DNA of 18,834 bases from Desulfobacteraceae bacterium (GCA_003354055.1 PIVQ01000069.1:1-18834); one strand, 5' to 3'. Positions 6,460 through 15,716 are shown, counted from the first letter of the stretch. A program made the numbers and translations. Notes: generated from the letters alone by a model not told the origin.

Positions 6460-8372
6460 TGAACTGATCCGGAACTTAGGTCTGACGTCCTTTTGCCGGT
6501 ATCCGGATGGACATATATCATTTTTGTGTCATCGGGTATATCAAAATATTGAAAGGGTTGGTCTGCCAGAAACGCTTCCATATAATCGATCCAGATGGGC
6601 AGGGCTGCCTTTGCTCCGGTTTCATAGGGCCCAAGGCGGGTTGCATTGTCATTGCCTACCCAGACCCCGCACGCCATATCCGGGCTGAATCCAACGAACA
6701 GGGCATCTTTGTAAGAGTCCGTGGTTCCTGTTTTGCCGGCAATATCCTTTTTAATATGACTTGCCTTTTTCCCAGTGCCCTCATAAACAACCGCCTTTAA
6801 CATGTCAGCCATTATGGCTGCGGTGGTGCGGCCGGTGACGGATTCTTTTTTGACGCTCTGTTTGAAAATTACCCGGCCATCTGAATCAAGAATCTTGTCA
6901 ATGGCATGGGGTATCGCACGTATACCTCTGTTGGCAAAGGGAGTATAGGCAGATGTCAGTTCAATAAGACTCATTTCAGCCGTGCCCAGGGCCAACGACA
7001 GGTAAGGGTTAAGGGGAGCGCTTATGCCTGTCCTTCTGGCATATTCGATGACGGTGGGCGTTCCTAAGGTTTCCATCAACCTGACCACAGGGGTGTTTTT
7101 TGATAATGCCAAAGCCTTGCGCAGAGTCATCTCGCCGCTGAAAGATCTTGAAAAATTTTTTACTTCCCAGGTTTGGTTGCCGGGCAACGTATACTGAAGA
7201 GGGGCATCGATCAGAGTCTGATTCTGTTCATATCCTAACTCAATAGCTGCGGCATAGACCAGTGGTTTAAACGCAGACCCCGGCTGTCGCATGGCCTGAA
7301 CTGCGCGATTATACTCATTTGTTTTAAAATCCCGGCCACCCACCATACTGCGTATGGCGCCGGTGTGCACATCCAGGGCCACCAGCGCGGCTTCAGGTGC
7401 CGGATCTGATATTTTGTTCCGGTTCATTCGCCGGCTTATTCGCTTATCGAGGATGGCTAAATGGCGGCTTACGGATTGCTCTGCTTTTCTTTGAAGTTTT
7501 AAATCAAGGGTGGTGTAGATGGAGAGGCCGTCGGCATAACCGATGTCCGTCTTGTCACCCAGCAGCTGTTTCAGGTAAGCAATAAAAAAGGGGGCGGGTG
7601 TCTTTTCATCCGATTTTGTCTGGACAGAAACAGGCTCCGAAACGGCAATGTCATGGACCTGGCTGGAAATAATGCCTGTATTGAGCATCTGCTTCAGCAC
7701 AATGGACCGCCGCCGTTTTGCAAGGTCTGGATTGTTTAAGGGAGAGTATGCGCTCGGTGCCTTCGGCAATCCGGCAATCAAGGCGGCTTGGCCAAGGGTT
7801 AACCCGGCCACTGAGGTGTCAAAATAGGTTCTGGCTGCCGCCTCAACCCCATAGGCGCCCGAGCCCAGGTAGATGAGATTTAAATAAAGCTCAAGGATTT
7901 CATCTTTGGTATACCGCCGTTCTATTTGAATCGCCAGTAAGGCTTCCCTGATTTTTCGGACAATGGACTTCTCCGGAGACAAAAACAGGGTTTTTGCCAA
8001 TTGCTGGGTCAGGGTACTGGCGCCCTGTTTGAAGCCGCCTGCCTTTATATCCTGGATAATGGCTCTGACAATAGCTTTTAGGTTGACCCCGGAATGGCTG
8101 AAAAAATATCGATCTTCAGTGACAATCAGGGCATCTATTAGATGTTTGGGAATGGCATCTATGGAGACGGGAAATCGTTTTTCCAGATAAAATCGTGAAA
8201 TGACCTGTTTATCCGATGAGTAAACCGTTGTGACGGCAGAGGGTTTGAATCGTTTTAAATGGTTAATTTCAGGCAGGTCGTACACAAGCCCGTAAAAGGC
8301 CCCGGCAAGAATTCCTGCCAGCATTCCTAAGAAGATAACACTTCCAAGTACCTTTTTACCGGAAATCTCCAT
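6441..8372 (-). CDS. Class A penicillin-binding protein (PBP1A type), bifunctional peptidoglycan synthase
   Basis: This 643-aa inner-membrane enzyme polymerises lipid II (glycosyltransferase) and crosslinks stem peptides (transpeptidase) in the periplasm. One N-terminal membrane anchor covers about residues 8-30. The GT51 domain (about 55-220) shows the catalytic Glu86 in TEDRYFFSHSGV, GASTLTQQLAKTLFL, RKIREALLAIQIE and EILELYLNLIYLGSGAYG. The transpeptidase domain (about 325-605) has all three active-site motifs: S366-x-x-K369 in QPGSAFKP, SKN at 424-426 and KTGT at 547-550. It is shorter than E. coli PBP1a (850 aa), with a short linker between the domains. The start codon lies 3 nt after the stop of the HEAT-receiver gene and has no strong ribosome binding site, implying translational coupling. 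The 3' end forms the last unit of the tandem array. Confidence 0.95.
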   Translation of the reverse strand: MEISGKKVLGSVIFLGMLAGILAGAFYGLVYDLPEINHLKRFKPSAVTTVYSSDKQVISRFYLEKRFPVSIDAIPKHLIDALIVTEDRYFFSHSGVNLKAIVRAIIQDIKAGGFKQGASTLTQQLAKTLFLSPEKSIVRKIREALLAIQIERRYTKDEILELYLNLIYLGSGAYGVEAAARTYFDTSVAGLTLGQAALIAGLPKAPSAYSPLNNPDLAKRRRSIVLKQMLNTGIISSQVHDIAVSEPVSVQTKSDEKTPAPFFIAYLKQLLGDKTDIGYADGLSIYTTLDLKLQRKAEQSVSRHLAILDKRISRRMNRNKISDPAPEAALVALDVHTGAIRSMVGGRDFKTNEYNRAVQAMRQPGSAFKPLVYAAAIELGYEQNQTLIDAPLQYTLPGNQTWEVKNFSRSFSGEMTLRKALALSKNTPVVRLMETLGTPTVIEYARRTGISAPLNPYLSLALGTAEMSLIELTSAYTPFANRGIRAIPHAIDKILDSDGRVIFKQSVKKESVTGRTTAAIMADMLKAVVYEGTGKKASHIKKDIAGKTGTTDSYKDALFVGFSPDMACGVWVGNDNATRLGPYETGAKAALPIWIDYMEAFLADQPFQYFDIPDDTKMIYVHPDTGKRTSDLSSGSVQALIRK

Positions 8373-8375
8373 TAC

Positions 8376-10046
8376 TTAGGCTATAAAAGTTAACACCGAT
8401 TCTTTAAACTCTTCATCCGTAAAGGGTTTGTGCAATACCTTATTGATGCCGGATTTTTTCAGTATGGAATCATTCACATCAATATCCCCGGATTTTTCCT
8501 CCACAAAGTCACTCTGGGTGGTGATCATGAGGATGGGCAGATCCTGGCGGGTGAACTTTTTCCTGACCTCTCGGGTCAGTTCAAGGCCGCTTATATTGGG
8601 CATGTTCAGATCGGTAATCACAAGATCTGGTTTTTCTGAAAGGATGGCTGGAATCGCATCTTCAGGCCGGTGAAAGGACTTAGGTGCAAACCCAAGGGCG
8701 GATAGTTTGTTTTGATACAATTTGAGCATCATTTTTGAATCATCCACTACAATGATTTTGGCCTTTTGCTGAGCGCCGTTACCGTTTTCAGATACGTCCT
8801 TGCTGACGTCCTGAACAAAGTCTTTTTGACCAATACCGGACATGTGCTTTAAAAAGGTTTTTCGTGTGGCAGGGGATGCGGTTTTAACAATATGGTTTTT
8901 GGCAAGAGCCTGGAAGGATTCTTCTTCCACAAGAAAGTTGAAAATATTGCCGGCCTCGGTATCAATAAGTGCAGCCACAGTCATTTTTGCCGCATCAGAA
9001 CCGTCCCTGACAATATTTTTAAGTCCTGCAACCAGGGGTTTGGACAGGTTCTTGTCAATGGCCCGTGCCGCACTCATCCTTACGGATTCTATAGGATCCT
9101 GAAGACCCTGGGCCAGGCATATGGCGGTTTTGGGCGATGGAATTCTTTCCATGGCCTCATATGCTGCCTGACGGATATTGGCATCTTTGGGCTGGGTATT
9201 GATAATATCAAGAATCGGGGATATGGCGGCCTGATCTCCGATATATCCCAATGTGGTGATGAGATGAACCAGATAATCTGCCTCGGCATTCTTAAAGGCC
9301 CGGGTCAAAAGAGGGGTGGCTTTGGAGCCCAGTTTCATGAGTTGGTCAATGGCGGTATCCCTGATAATTGTGGTTGGAGAACTTAAGAGACGGGTCATCT
9401 GATCTAGGGCGTACAGATCCTGCATGTCTGACAGCGCTTCAACTGCCAGCTTGTTGGTCTGTTCATCTTCACCTAAAAATTCGAGTAGTTTATCTGCGGC
9501 CGGCTGACTGCCGTGCTCTCCAACGGCGAAAATAGCAGCCTTGCGAACGTCTAAATCCGAATGGTTGGCCAGAGAGGCAAATGCCTCAAGCCCCTGGTCA
9601 ATGCGCAGAGCCCCCAGAGATTTAACCGCAGGCACCAGAATGTCAGGATCTGTTTCTCCATGAATTACCTGGACAAGTGAAGGGGCGGTGTCAGTCAGAT
9701 AAAGGTCGCCTGCAGCCCGGATGAATTGTATTCGGGTGGCTTTTTCATTCTGGGTAATATAATCGATGACAAGATCGGTATTTCCATAGGCCTTGTCAAG
9801 AATGAGATCGTAAAGTCCTTCCTGTACCTCCTGGTTTGATATATTGAGCTTTGTCAGGAATTCCAACAGAGGGAAAACAACCCGTTCCGGTCCTTTCGCT
9901 AATTCAAGCAGGGCTTTTTTCTGGACATTGACGTCTACGTTTGAATCCGATGCAAACTGGAGCAAGGCTTTGGCCTTAACAACATCCTCTTCGTTGAGGC
10001 AGAAAACCAATTCATCAATAAAGTCTTTTTCGCTTATTGTACCCAT
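8376..10046 (-). CDS. HEAT-repeat protein with C-terminal CheY-like receiver domain
   Basis: This is a 556-aa cytoplasmic protein. Residues ~20-390 are a helical array of HEAT-like repeats (for example LVPAVKSLGALRIDQGLEAF, VRKAAIFAVGEHGSQPAADK and IRQAAYEAMERI), a scaffold usually used for protein binding. After a linker (~405-428), residues ~430-556 form a receiver with the acidic pair Asp435/Asp436, phospho-acceptor Asp479 in VITDLNMP, Thr509/Thr510 and Lys540 in HKPF. The Thr-to-Lys stretch is several residues longer than in CheY. The gene lies 12 nt after cheR and 3 nt before the PBP gene; its AAAGG ribosome binding site abuts the cheR stop. As no free cheY is present, it is the likely phosphorylation target and output or regulator of the module (inference). 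Confidence 0.9.
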   Translation of the reverse strand: MGTISEKDFIDELVFCLNEEDVVKAKALLQFASDSNVDVNVQKKALLELAKGPERVVFPLLEFLTKLNISNQEVQEGLYDLILDKAYGNTDLVIDYITQNEKATRIQFIRAAGDLYLTDTAPSLVQVIHGETDPDILVPAVKSLGALRIDQGLEAFASLANHSDLDVRKAAIFAVGEHGSQPAADKLLEFLGEDEQTNKLAVEALSDMQDLYALDQMTRLLSSPTTIIRDTAIDQLMKLGSKATPLLTRAFKNAEADYLVHLITTLGYIGDQAAISPILDIINTQPKDANIRQAAYEAMERIPSPKTAICLAQGLQDPIESVRMSAARAIDKNLSKPLVAGLKNIVRDGSDAAKMTVAALIDTEAGNIFNFLVEEESFQALAKNHIVKTASPATRKTFLKHMSGIGQKDFVQDVSKDVSENGNGAQQKAKIIVVDDSKMMLKLYQNKLSALGFAPKSFHRPEDAIPAILSEKPDLVITDLNMPNISGLELTREVRKKFTRQDLPILMITTQSDFVEEKSGDIDVNDSILKKSGINKVLHKPFTDEEFKESVLTFIA

Positions 10047-10058
10047 GGGTGGTGCCTT

Positions 10059-10901
10059 TTAGTTTTTGAACTGATAAAATACAGAATTTAAATATTTATT
10101 GGATGCAAAAAGGTCGGTATCATTGACCAGGGATTCTGTTGATCCTATGAGCAGATACCCGTCCGGCTCCAGGGTTTTGGCAATATTGGCGTAAATTTTG
10201 CGGCGGTCTTCAGTGGTAAAATAAATCATGACATTCCGGCAGAGAACAATGTCGAATTTGCCGACGCCCATAAATGGTTTCATTAGATTCATTTTTTTGA
10301 ACTGGGCCATGGCACGGAGTTCATCTTTGATTTTATAACGGTCGTTCTGGGGCTCAAAATATCTGTTCAACCGGGCCGGATCCAGTCCCCTTGCTACTTC
10401 AAATTTATTGTACAGCCCGTAACTGGCCTGGGCAATGGCTGCATCTGAAATATCCGTGCCAAACAGCTTGATATTATAATTTTGGGGTGTTACCCCCATT
10501 TCAAGCAGGGTCATGGCAATGCTGTAGATTTCCTGGCCCGTTGAATTGGCAGCACTCCATAATCGTAGTGTGGGCTTGCCAAAACTTTTTTTGGATCGCT
10601 TGTCAATAAGATCCGGAAAGATCTTATGCTGAAGCAGTTGAAAAGGAGACTTATCCCTGAAAAAATAGGTTTCATTGGTAGAGATGGCGTCAATAATATG
10701 ATTTTCTATCTCTTTTTTGAAATCTGTTTTAGCCCGCCTTAGTAACTCCGCATAAGATCTGCATTCAAACTTGCCAAGAAGAGGACTGAGTCGGGTTTCC
10801 AAAAGGTATTCCTTCCCAACTCCCAGGGCTATACCTGAAATCTCCAGGACATACTGGGCAAATGTTTTGAACTCTTCCGGAGTTACGGTAATTTTCGTCA
10901 T
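10059..10901 (-). CDS. cheR: Chemoreceptor glutamate methyltransferase
   Basis: This is a 280-aa protein that uses S-adenosylmethionine to methylate glutamates of chemoreceptors, opposing CheB in adaptation. The N-terminal helical CheR domain is about residues 1-75, followed by the linker motif ISTNETYFFRD (73-83). The methyltransferase domain shows RLWSAANSTGQEIYSIAM (113-130; SAM-binding loop, with GQE where GEE is common in enteric proteins), LFGTDIS (147-152) and LCRNVMIYF (220-228). Length and motifs are normal, with no TPR extension. The start is 28 nt after the cheB stop and lacks an obvious Shine-Dalgarno, so readthrough coupling is possible. No receptor gene is present, so the substrate receptors must be encoded elsewhere. 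Confidence 0.95.
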   Translation of the reverse strand: MTKITVTPEEFKTFAQYVLEISGIALGVGKEYLLETRLSPLLGKFECRSYAELLRRAKTDFKKEIENHIIDAISTNETYFFRDKSPFQLLQHKIFPDLIDKRSKKSFGKPTLRLWSAANSTGQEIYSIAMTLLEMGVTPQNYNIKLFGTDISDAAIAQASYGLYNKFEVARGLDPARLNRYFEPQNDRYKIKDELRAMAQFKKMNLMKPFMGVGKFDIVLCRNVMIYFTTEDRRKIYANIAKTLEPDGYLLIGSTESLVNDTDLFASNKYLNSVFYQFKN

Positions 10902-10929
10902 AAGTATCGTATCGGCTTAAGGGTCTTCG

Positions 10930-12024
10930 TTAGAGGATGACGGTTTTTACGATTTCGTCCGCTATCCTGTCCAAAGGGGCAATAATATCGGCGAGGCCCG
11001 TTTCAATGGGCTCCTTGGGCATACCAAATACCGTGCAGCTTTCTTCATCCTGGGCAATGACAACACTGCCGTTCTTTTTCATCTGGGTAAGGCCTTTTGA
11101 TCCGTCCGACCCCATTCCGGTCATAATAACGCCCGTCGATCTGCCCACATAATGCTGGGCAATGGATCTGAACAGATAATCCACCGAGGGCTTGCAGGAA
11201 TTTTCCGGAGGATCGTCTGTGATTTTAATTTTCCGGGTCAGACCGTCCGCACCTGCAATTATTTTCATCTGTTTACCACCCGGGGCAATCAAAACCCGTC
11301 CAGGTTGAACCACATCCCCGTCTTCAGCCTCTTTAACCTCAAGCTGGGACTTGTTGTTCAGACTGTTGGCCAGGGATGCCGTAAACATAGGGGGCATGTG
11401 CTGGACAATTAGGATCGGCGCCTTAAAGTTTGCCGGCAGCATGGGGATCATTTTAGTCAATGCATTGGGACCACCGGTGGATATCCCGATTCCGATGATT
11501 TCCGACTTAGATCGGATCAAAGGCGTTTTGGGGATGGCCACCCTGGGTTTTACCGGCTTGGGAACTGCCGGCCTTGCAGGGGCCGTTCCGGTAGAATCAA
11601 AGGCTGACACGCCACCCTTGCGCCGTTTAATGGCCTTTATAATGGGGTCAAAGGCCTGTTTGACCTTGAGCATATTGTCGGCCATCTTTCCGGCATCGGG
11701 TTTGGGAACAAAATCAAAGGCCCCGAGTTCAAGTGCCCGTATGGTCATCTCGCTGCCCTGTTGGGTCAGGGTAGACAGCATGACGGTCAGGGGCGGTTTA
11801 TCCATCTTTTTAAGTTCCTGGAGTACTTCAATGCCGTTCATTTCGGGCATTTCAATATCCAGGGTAATCAAATCCGGTTTCAGGGTTTTTATTTTAGACA
11901 GGGCGATTTTACCATTATTGGCCGTTCCGACCACTTCCACGCCCGGGATTGCCTTGAGCACGTCCCCGACTATTTTTCGATATACAATGGTATCATCCAC
12001 CACGACTGCTTTAATGGATTGCAT
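10930..12024 (-). CDS. cheB: Receptor methylesterase/deamidase with receiver domain
   Basis: This 364-aa protein of normal length removes methyl groups from receptor glutamates and deamidates glutamines, and is activated by phosphorylation from CheA. The receiver domain (about 4-122) has Asp10, Asp11, acceptor Asp56 in TLDIEMP, Ser84/Thr85 and Lys108 in PKPD. A Pro/Lys-rich linker spans ~135-172. The esterase domain (about 175-364) shows the catalytic triad Ser182 (GISTGGP), His209 (VQHMPP) and Asp307 (GMGSDGSKG). Its ATG overlaps the cheW stop by one base (TAATG), a classic translational-coupling arrangement. Confidence 0.96.
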   Translation of the reverse strand: MQSIKAVVVDDTIVYRKIVGDVLKAIPGVEVVGTANNGKIALSKIKTLKPDLITLDIEMPEMNGIEVLQELKKMDKPPLTVMLSTLTQQGSEMTIRALELGAFDFVPKPDAGKMADNMLKVKQAFDPIIKAIKRRKGGVSAFDSTGTAPARPAVPKPVKPRVAIPKTPLIRSKSEIIGIGISTGGPNALTKMIPMLPANFKAPILIVQHMPPMFTASLANSLNNKSQLEVKEAEDGDVVQPGRVLIAPGGKQMKIIAGADGLTRKIKITDDPPENSCKPSVDYLFRSIAQHYVGRSTGVIMTGMGSDGSKGLTQMKKNGSVVIAQDEESCTVFGMPKEPIETGLADIIAPLDRIADEIVKTVIL

Positions 12025-12479
12025 TATTCTTTAAGTACCTCATCAATATCTAATATGCCGATCAGCTGTTTTTCGGTTTTTAAAACCCCTTGAAAAAATT
12101 TGCCTTTAACCCCGCCGATATTGGATGGGGCAGGTTCAATATCATCTTGCCTGGCTATTACCACATCGGAAATGGAATCCACCAAAAGCCCGATATGCTC
12201 GTCTTCCGAATTCACAATAATATTACGGTTGTCTTTTCCTTTGTTTTTGTTTCCCTGTTCCAGACCCAGTTTTTTACCCAGGTCGATAATGGTAACAATA
12301 CGTCCCCGAAGATTGAGAATTCCCTCAACATAGTCGTAGGCTTGGGGAACCTTTGTTATGTCAAAGTGTTTGTTAATCTCCTGGATGTTCAGGATATTGA
12401 TCCCGCACAGCGCTCCCCCAACAAAGAAGGTTGAGAATTCAAGAGCAGTTGATGTGGCTTCCACGGTTGTTTCATTCAT
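12024..12479 (-). CDS. cheW: Chemotaxis coupling protein
   Basis: This 151-aa CheW-domain protein physically links receptors to the CheA kinase in signalling arrays. The characteristic core is present: FFVGGALCGINILNIQEI, VPQAYDYVEGILNLRGRIVTIIDL (NLRG at 56-59), HIGLLVDSISDVV and LIGILDIDEVL near the C-terminus. A short charged insertion (QGNKNKGKDNRN) lies between the two beta subdomains. A strong AAGGAG precedes ATG 12479 on the minus strand, and the gene follows cheA with a 33-nt gap. It overlaps cheB by one base. Confidence 0.95.
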   Translation of the reverse strand: MNETTVEATSTALEFSTFFVGGALCGINILNIQEINKHFDITKVPQAYDYVEGILNLRGRIVTIIDLGKKLGLEQGNKNKGKDNRNIIVNSEDEHIGLLVDSISDVVIARQDDIEPAPSNIGGVKGKFFQGVLKTEKQLIGILDIDEVLKE

Positions 12480-12512
12480 TTTTATCTCCTTAACGGATGC
12501 AGCATCAGCATA

Positions 12513-15500
12513 TTAAAGGTTCAGGTATTTTCTGACAATGCCCATCAATTTTTCCCGGTCCAGTTTGATTTCATATTCGTCAATGCCCACAGACTTGCCT
12601 TTTTCAATATGGGCCTCACTGGCCAGTGAGGTCAGGGCGATGACATTCAAATGGGAATACTTCGGGTCGTTTTTGATCCGTTTTGTCAATTCAAAACCGT
12701 CCATATTGGGCATTTCAAGATCGGTAACCACAAGATCGATTTCATCCGCCCTTTCTTTGAGCAATTCCCAGGCTATCAGCCCGTCTTCTGCCTCAATGAC
12801 CTTGAATCCGTCGTCTTCCATAAAGCTTTTGACCTGGTTTCTGAAAAAGGCTGAATCTTCGGCAAACAAGAGGATCTTTTCCCCTTCTTCGGCCATTCCG
12901 GCGGCAGCGGAGGCCTCTTCAACAAACCACTCCGGATTCATGGTTTTAACCAGTTCGAATATATCTACCAGAAGGGTGGTATGGTCGCTGATGATCATGG
13001 AACCGCTGATGGCTGTCTGTTTTAATGTACTGGTATCGATATCCAGCACGACTTCCAGAGCATCCACAGGCGGGGTGACCATGAGGCCCAGTTCTTTTTC
13101 TTTGACCTTGAATACGATGACTTCCTGCTGGTCTTTAACCGGCAGTTCATCCACGTCCGCCACCTGGGAGAGTTCAAACAGCGGCAGAGATCCGCCTCTG
13201 TACTGAACAACCTTACGGTCACCGATCTTTTCAATGGCAGAGGTCTGAATTCTCTCGATTCGTTCCACAATGCTCAATGGGGCTGCAAAATGCTCCGCTT
13301 CACCATTCTTAAAGGTGAGCAGCGCAACCCTATCTGCATTGGCCGCAGCCTCTTCCTCGGCTGCCTTGGCATTCTGGCCGGCCTCTGCAACCGTTGACAA
13401 TTCAGCCATCTGAGCCAGGTTGGATATATCCAGAATCAGGGCTACTTTTCCGTCTCCCATAATAGTGGCACCGGCATAGGCGCTGCATTTTTTCAAGTGG
13501 CGGCCCACCGGTTTCACAACGATTTCTTCAGAGTCGTGGAGCTGGTCAACCACAAGACCGTATTTAAAGGCACCGGCAGAGACCACAGCAATATTCATAG
13601 CTGAAGTGGCATGATACCGCCTGTCTTCTACATCCCGTTCAACACTACTCTCTTCTCCGGAATCGGCCATGGCATCTTCCGCAGTCAAATGATTTTTGGA
13701 CCTGCGGTCTGCAAGATTCTCCCTTCTGTCAGCCCGTTCTGTTTTGTCGGTAGGATCTGTATAGGTTTTTTCAATGCCTAGCATTTCGGACAGGTTCAGC
13801 AGGGGAAGCAGTTCCCCTCTCAGACGAACCACTGCGGCATCGCCGACTTTTTCAATCTTCTCTTTGACCTGGCCTGCCGGAATCCTGAGCAATTCGTTCA
13901 GGTTCACCTGGGGCAGGGCATACCGCTCATTACCCACAGAGGTAATCTGGCTGGGAATGATGGCCAGTGTCAGAGGCAGTTTGATCTGAATATCCGTTCC
14001 CTTGCCCGTGGTTGAATCTATTTCAATGATTCCGCCCAGAGTTTCGATATTGGTTACAACCACATCCATGCCAACCCCTCTGCCCGAGACATCAGTGATC
14101 TCTTTGGCAGTTGAAAAACCCGGCATGAAAATAATTTCCATCTTTTTTTTGTCAGTCATCTCTGCCGCTTGGGCATCAGTGATGAGTCCTTTTTCAATGG
14201 CTGAATCGGCAAGCTTCTTTGGATCAAGCCCCCGGCCGTCATCCGATATCACAAGATTGACCTGGCCTGCATCATGGAAGGCTTTCAATGTGATTTTACC
14301 GGTACCGTCTTTACCGATCTGCTCTCGTTCCATCGGCGTTTCAATTCCGTGGTCAACTGAGTTTCTGACCAGGTGGGTCAGCGGATCATTGATGGATTCC
14401 AGAATGGTTTTATCAAGTTCAACCTCTTTACCCTCAATTTCCAGTTCAATGGATTTTCCCAATTGCTGGGACATATCTCTGACCACCCGGGTAAATTTGT
14501 TCAGAATGTTGGCGATGGGCTGCATCCGGGTCCGCATGATCGCTTCCTGAAGCTCGGATGTAATCATGTCGATACGTTGGCTGGAAAGCTCAGTGGCTTT
14601 TACATTGGAAGAGCTAATACCCTGAAGAAGCTGATTCCGGCTAAGAACCAATTCTCCTGCAAGGGTCATCAGGGTGTCGAGTAGCCCCACATTGACCCGG
14701 AGAGATGTCTGGGGTTTTGCACCGAGATTAAGATCCTTATCAAGGTTTTTGGCAGCAACGGCTGCCGTTTTCTCTTTGACCACCTGAGGTGCCGGGGCAG
14801 CAGGTGCTGCGGCAACGGCAGGTTCTGCCTGGGCCGCCGGGGCTGCCATCGCCGGGGCTGCTGCCGCCACAGGTGCAGCTTCTTTGACAACCGAAGGCAC
14901 TGTCTGAGGCTCCGCATTAATGTCAGAGGCGGTGACGATCATATCGTCGTTGATTGAATGGATATACTGGCCGCTGATATCAAACAGGGTTTCGGTCATG
15001 TCATGTTCAATGATGGAGGCAAAAAGTACCTGAAAGGGAATCCTGCTTGGAGCGGTGGGATCTGCCAAGGTTCCGACAGAGTCGAAATCTATCCTTGAGT
15101 CCACAATGGTACCGGTTTTTTGCAGATTGTTCAGTACTTCAATGGGATTTTTGTCTTTTCGCTGGATATCATGGATAAGGTCGTATTCAACAAGGAAAAG
15201 ATTTTTTCCTTCAGCCTTGTACTTTTCAAGCTCATAAAGGGACACCTGCTGAAATATTCTACCGTCTCTCAACGTAATATCCACCATTTCCGAAACCAGA
15301 TCCTGCTGATCTTCAGGCAGAGAAGATTTGGTGATATTTTCAAGGGCGGTTACATGGGTAGAAATATCCACCTCATTACTGGTATCAATATTGTTTAAGA
15401 GATTCTCCAGTTTGTCAAATCCCTTTAACAAAACACTGATTCTCGTGGAATTCGGAGTTAATTCACTATTCCGGATGAGACCCAATACGTTTTCAAGATG

Positions 15501-15704
15501 ATGGGAAAGATCTTTTATGGTGGTTAACCCCATAAAACCTGCTCCGCCCTTTACGGAGTGTGCTGCCCTGAAAACATTGTTTACCAGATCCAGATCGATG
15601 TTAGCCCCACCTTCCTCAATTGTCAGAAGATCACTTTCAATATCACCAAGGTGGTCCAGCGACTCTTCGATGTACATTTGTAGGGTTTCGTCGTCATCAA
15701 ACAT
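12513..15704 (-). CDS. cheA: Hybrid chemotaxis histidine kinase CheA with extra CheW domain and C-terminal receiver
   Basis: This is a 1063-aa protein, much longer than E. coli CheA (654 aa). Domains in order: HPt (about 1-110, phospho-His49 in AAHSVKGGAGF); a P2-like region (about 165-255); an Ala/Pro-rich linker (about 275-310); P3 dimerisation helices (about 335-410); P4 HATPase (about 415-580, N-box HLVRNSVDHG, ISDDGRGLDP and GRGVGMDVV); a P5 CheW-like domain (about 583-770) interrupted by a charged segment (~647-697); a second CheW-like domain (about 790-925); and a receiver (about 942-1063, Asp950, acceptor Asp995, Thr1025, Lys1047). The start is set at ATG 15704 because AGGAGA lies eight bases upstream and the protein then begins MFDDDETLQMYIEE, like other HPt-CheAs. 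An upstream in-frame ATG at 15791 would add 29 unrelated residues. First gene of the che operon. Confidence 0.95.
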   Translation of the reverse strand: MFDDDETLQMYIEESLDHLGDIESDLLTIEEGGANIDLDLVNNVFRAAHSVKGGAGFMGLTTIKDLSHHLENVLGLIRNSELTPNSTRISVLLKGFDKLENLLNNIDTSNEVDISTHVTALENITKSSLPEDQQDLVSEMVDITLRDGRIFQQVSLYELEKYKAEGKNLFLVEYDLIHDIQRKDKNPIEVLNNLQKTGTIVDSRIDFDSVGTLADPTAPSRIPFQVLFASIIEHDMTETLFDISGQYIHSINDDMIVTASDINAEPQTVPSVVKEAAPVAAAAPAMAAPAAQAEPAVAAAPAAPAPQVVKEKTAAVAAKNLDKDLNLGAKPQTSLRVNVGLLDTLMTLAGELVLSRNQLLQGISSSNVKATELSSQRIDMITSELQEAIMRTRMQPIANILNKFTRVVRDMSQQLGKSIELEIEGKEVELDKTILESINDPLTHLVRNSVDHGIETPMEREQIGKDGTGKITLKAFHDAGQVNLVISDDGRGLDPKKLADSAIEKGLITDAQAAEMTDKKKMEIIFMPGFSTAKEITDVSGRGVGMDVVVTNIETLGGIIEIDSTTGKGTDIQIKLPLTLAIIPSQITSVGNERYALPQVNLNELLRIPAGQVKEKIEKVGDAAVVRLRGELLPLLNLSEMLGIEKTYTDPTDKTERADRRENLADRRSKNHLTAEDAMADSGEESSVERDVEDRRYHATSAMNIAVVSAGAFKYGLVVDQLHDSEEIVVKPVGRHLKKCSAYAGATIMGDGKVALILDISNLAQMAELSTVAEAGQNAKAAEEEAAANADRVALLTFKNGEAEHFAAPLSIVERIERIQTSAIEKIGDRKVVQYRGGSLPLFELSQVADVDELPVKDQQEVIVFKVKEKELGLMVTPPVDALEVVLDIDTSTLKQTAISGSMIISDHTTLLVDIFELVKTMNPEWFVEEASAAAGMAEEGEKILLFAEDSAFFRNQVKSFMEDDGFKVIEAEDGLIAWELLKERADEIDLVVTDLEMPNMDGFELTKRIKNDPKYSHLNVIALTSLASEAHIEKGKSVGIDEYEIKLDREKLMGIVRKYLNL

Positions 15705-15710
15705 ATTAAC

Positions 15711-15716
15711 TCTCCT
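15711..15716 (-). promoter_or_regulatory. Ribosome binding site that sets the cheA start
   Basis: AGGAGA on the minus strand lies at good distance from ATG 15704. The upstream in-frame ATG at 15791 falls within a likely promoter and has no such site. Confidence 0.75.

Noticed and set aside
6293..6688. Plus-strand 131-codon ORF with perfect 8-residue repeats (FIFESRPT)
   Set aside because: It is the antisense reading of the 24-bp tandem array and PBP 3' end; the periodicity follows from the unit being a multiple of three, and no start signal is seen.
11351..12034. Long plus-strand ORFs opposite cheB and cheA (for example 227 and 222 codons)
   Set aside because: They are antisense shadows of well-supported chemotaxis genes and have no domains or start signals.
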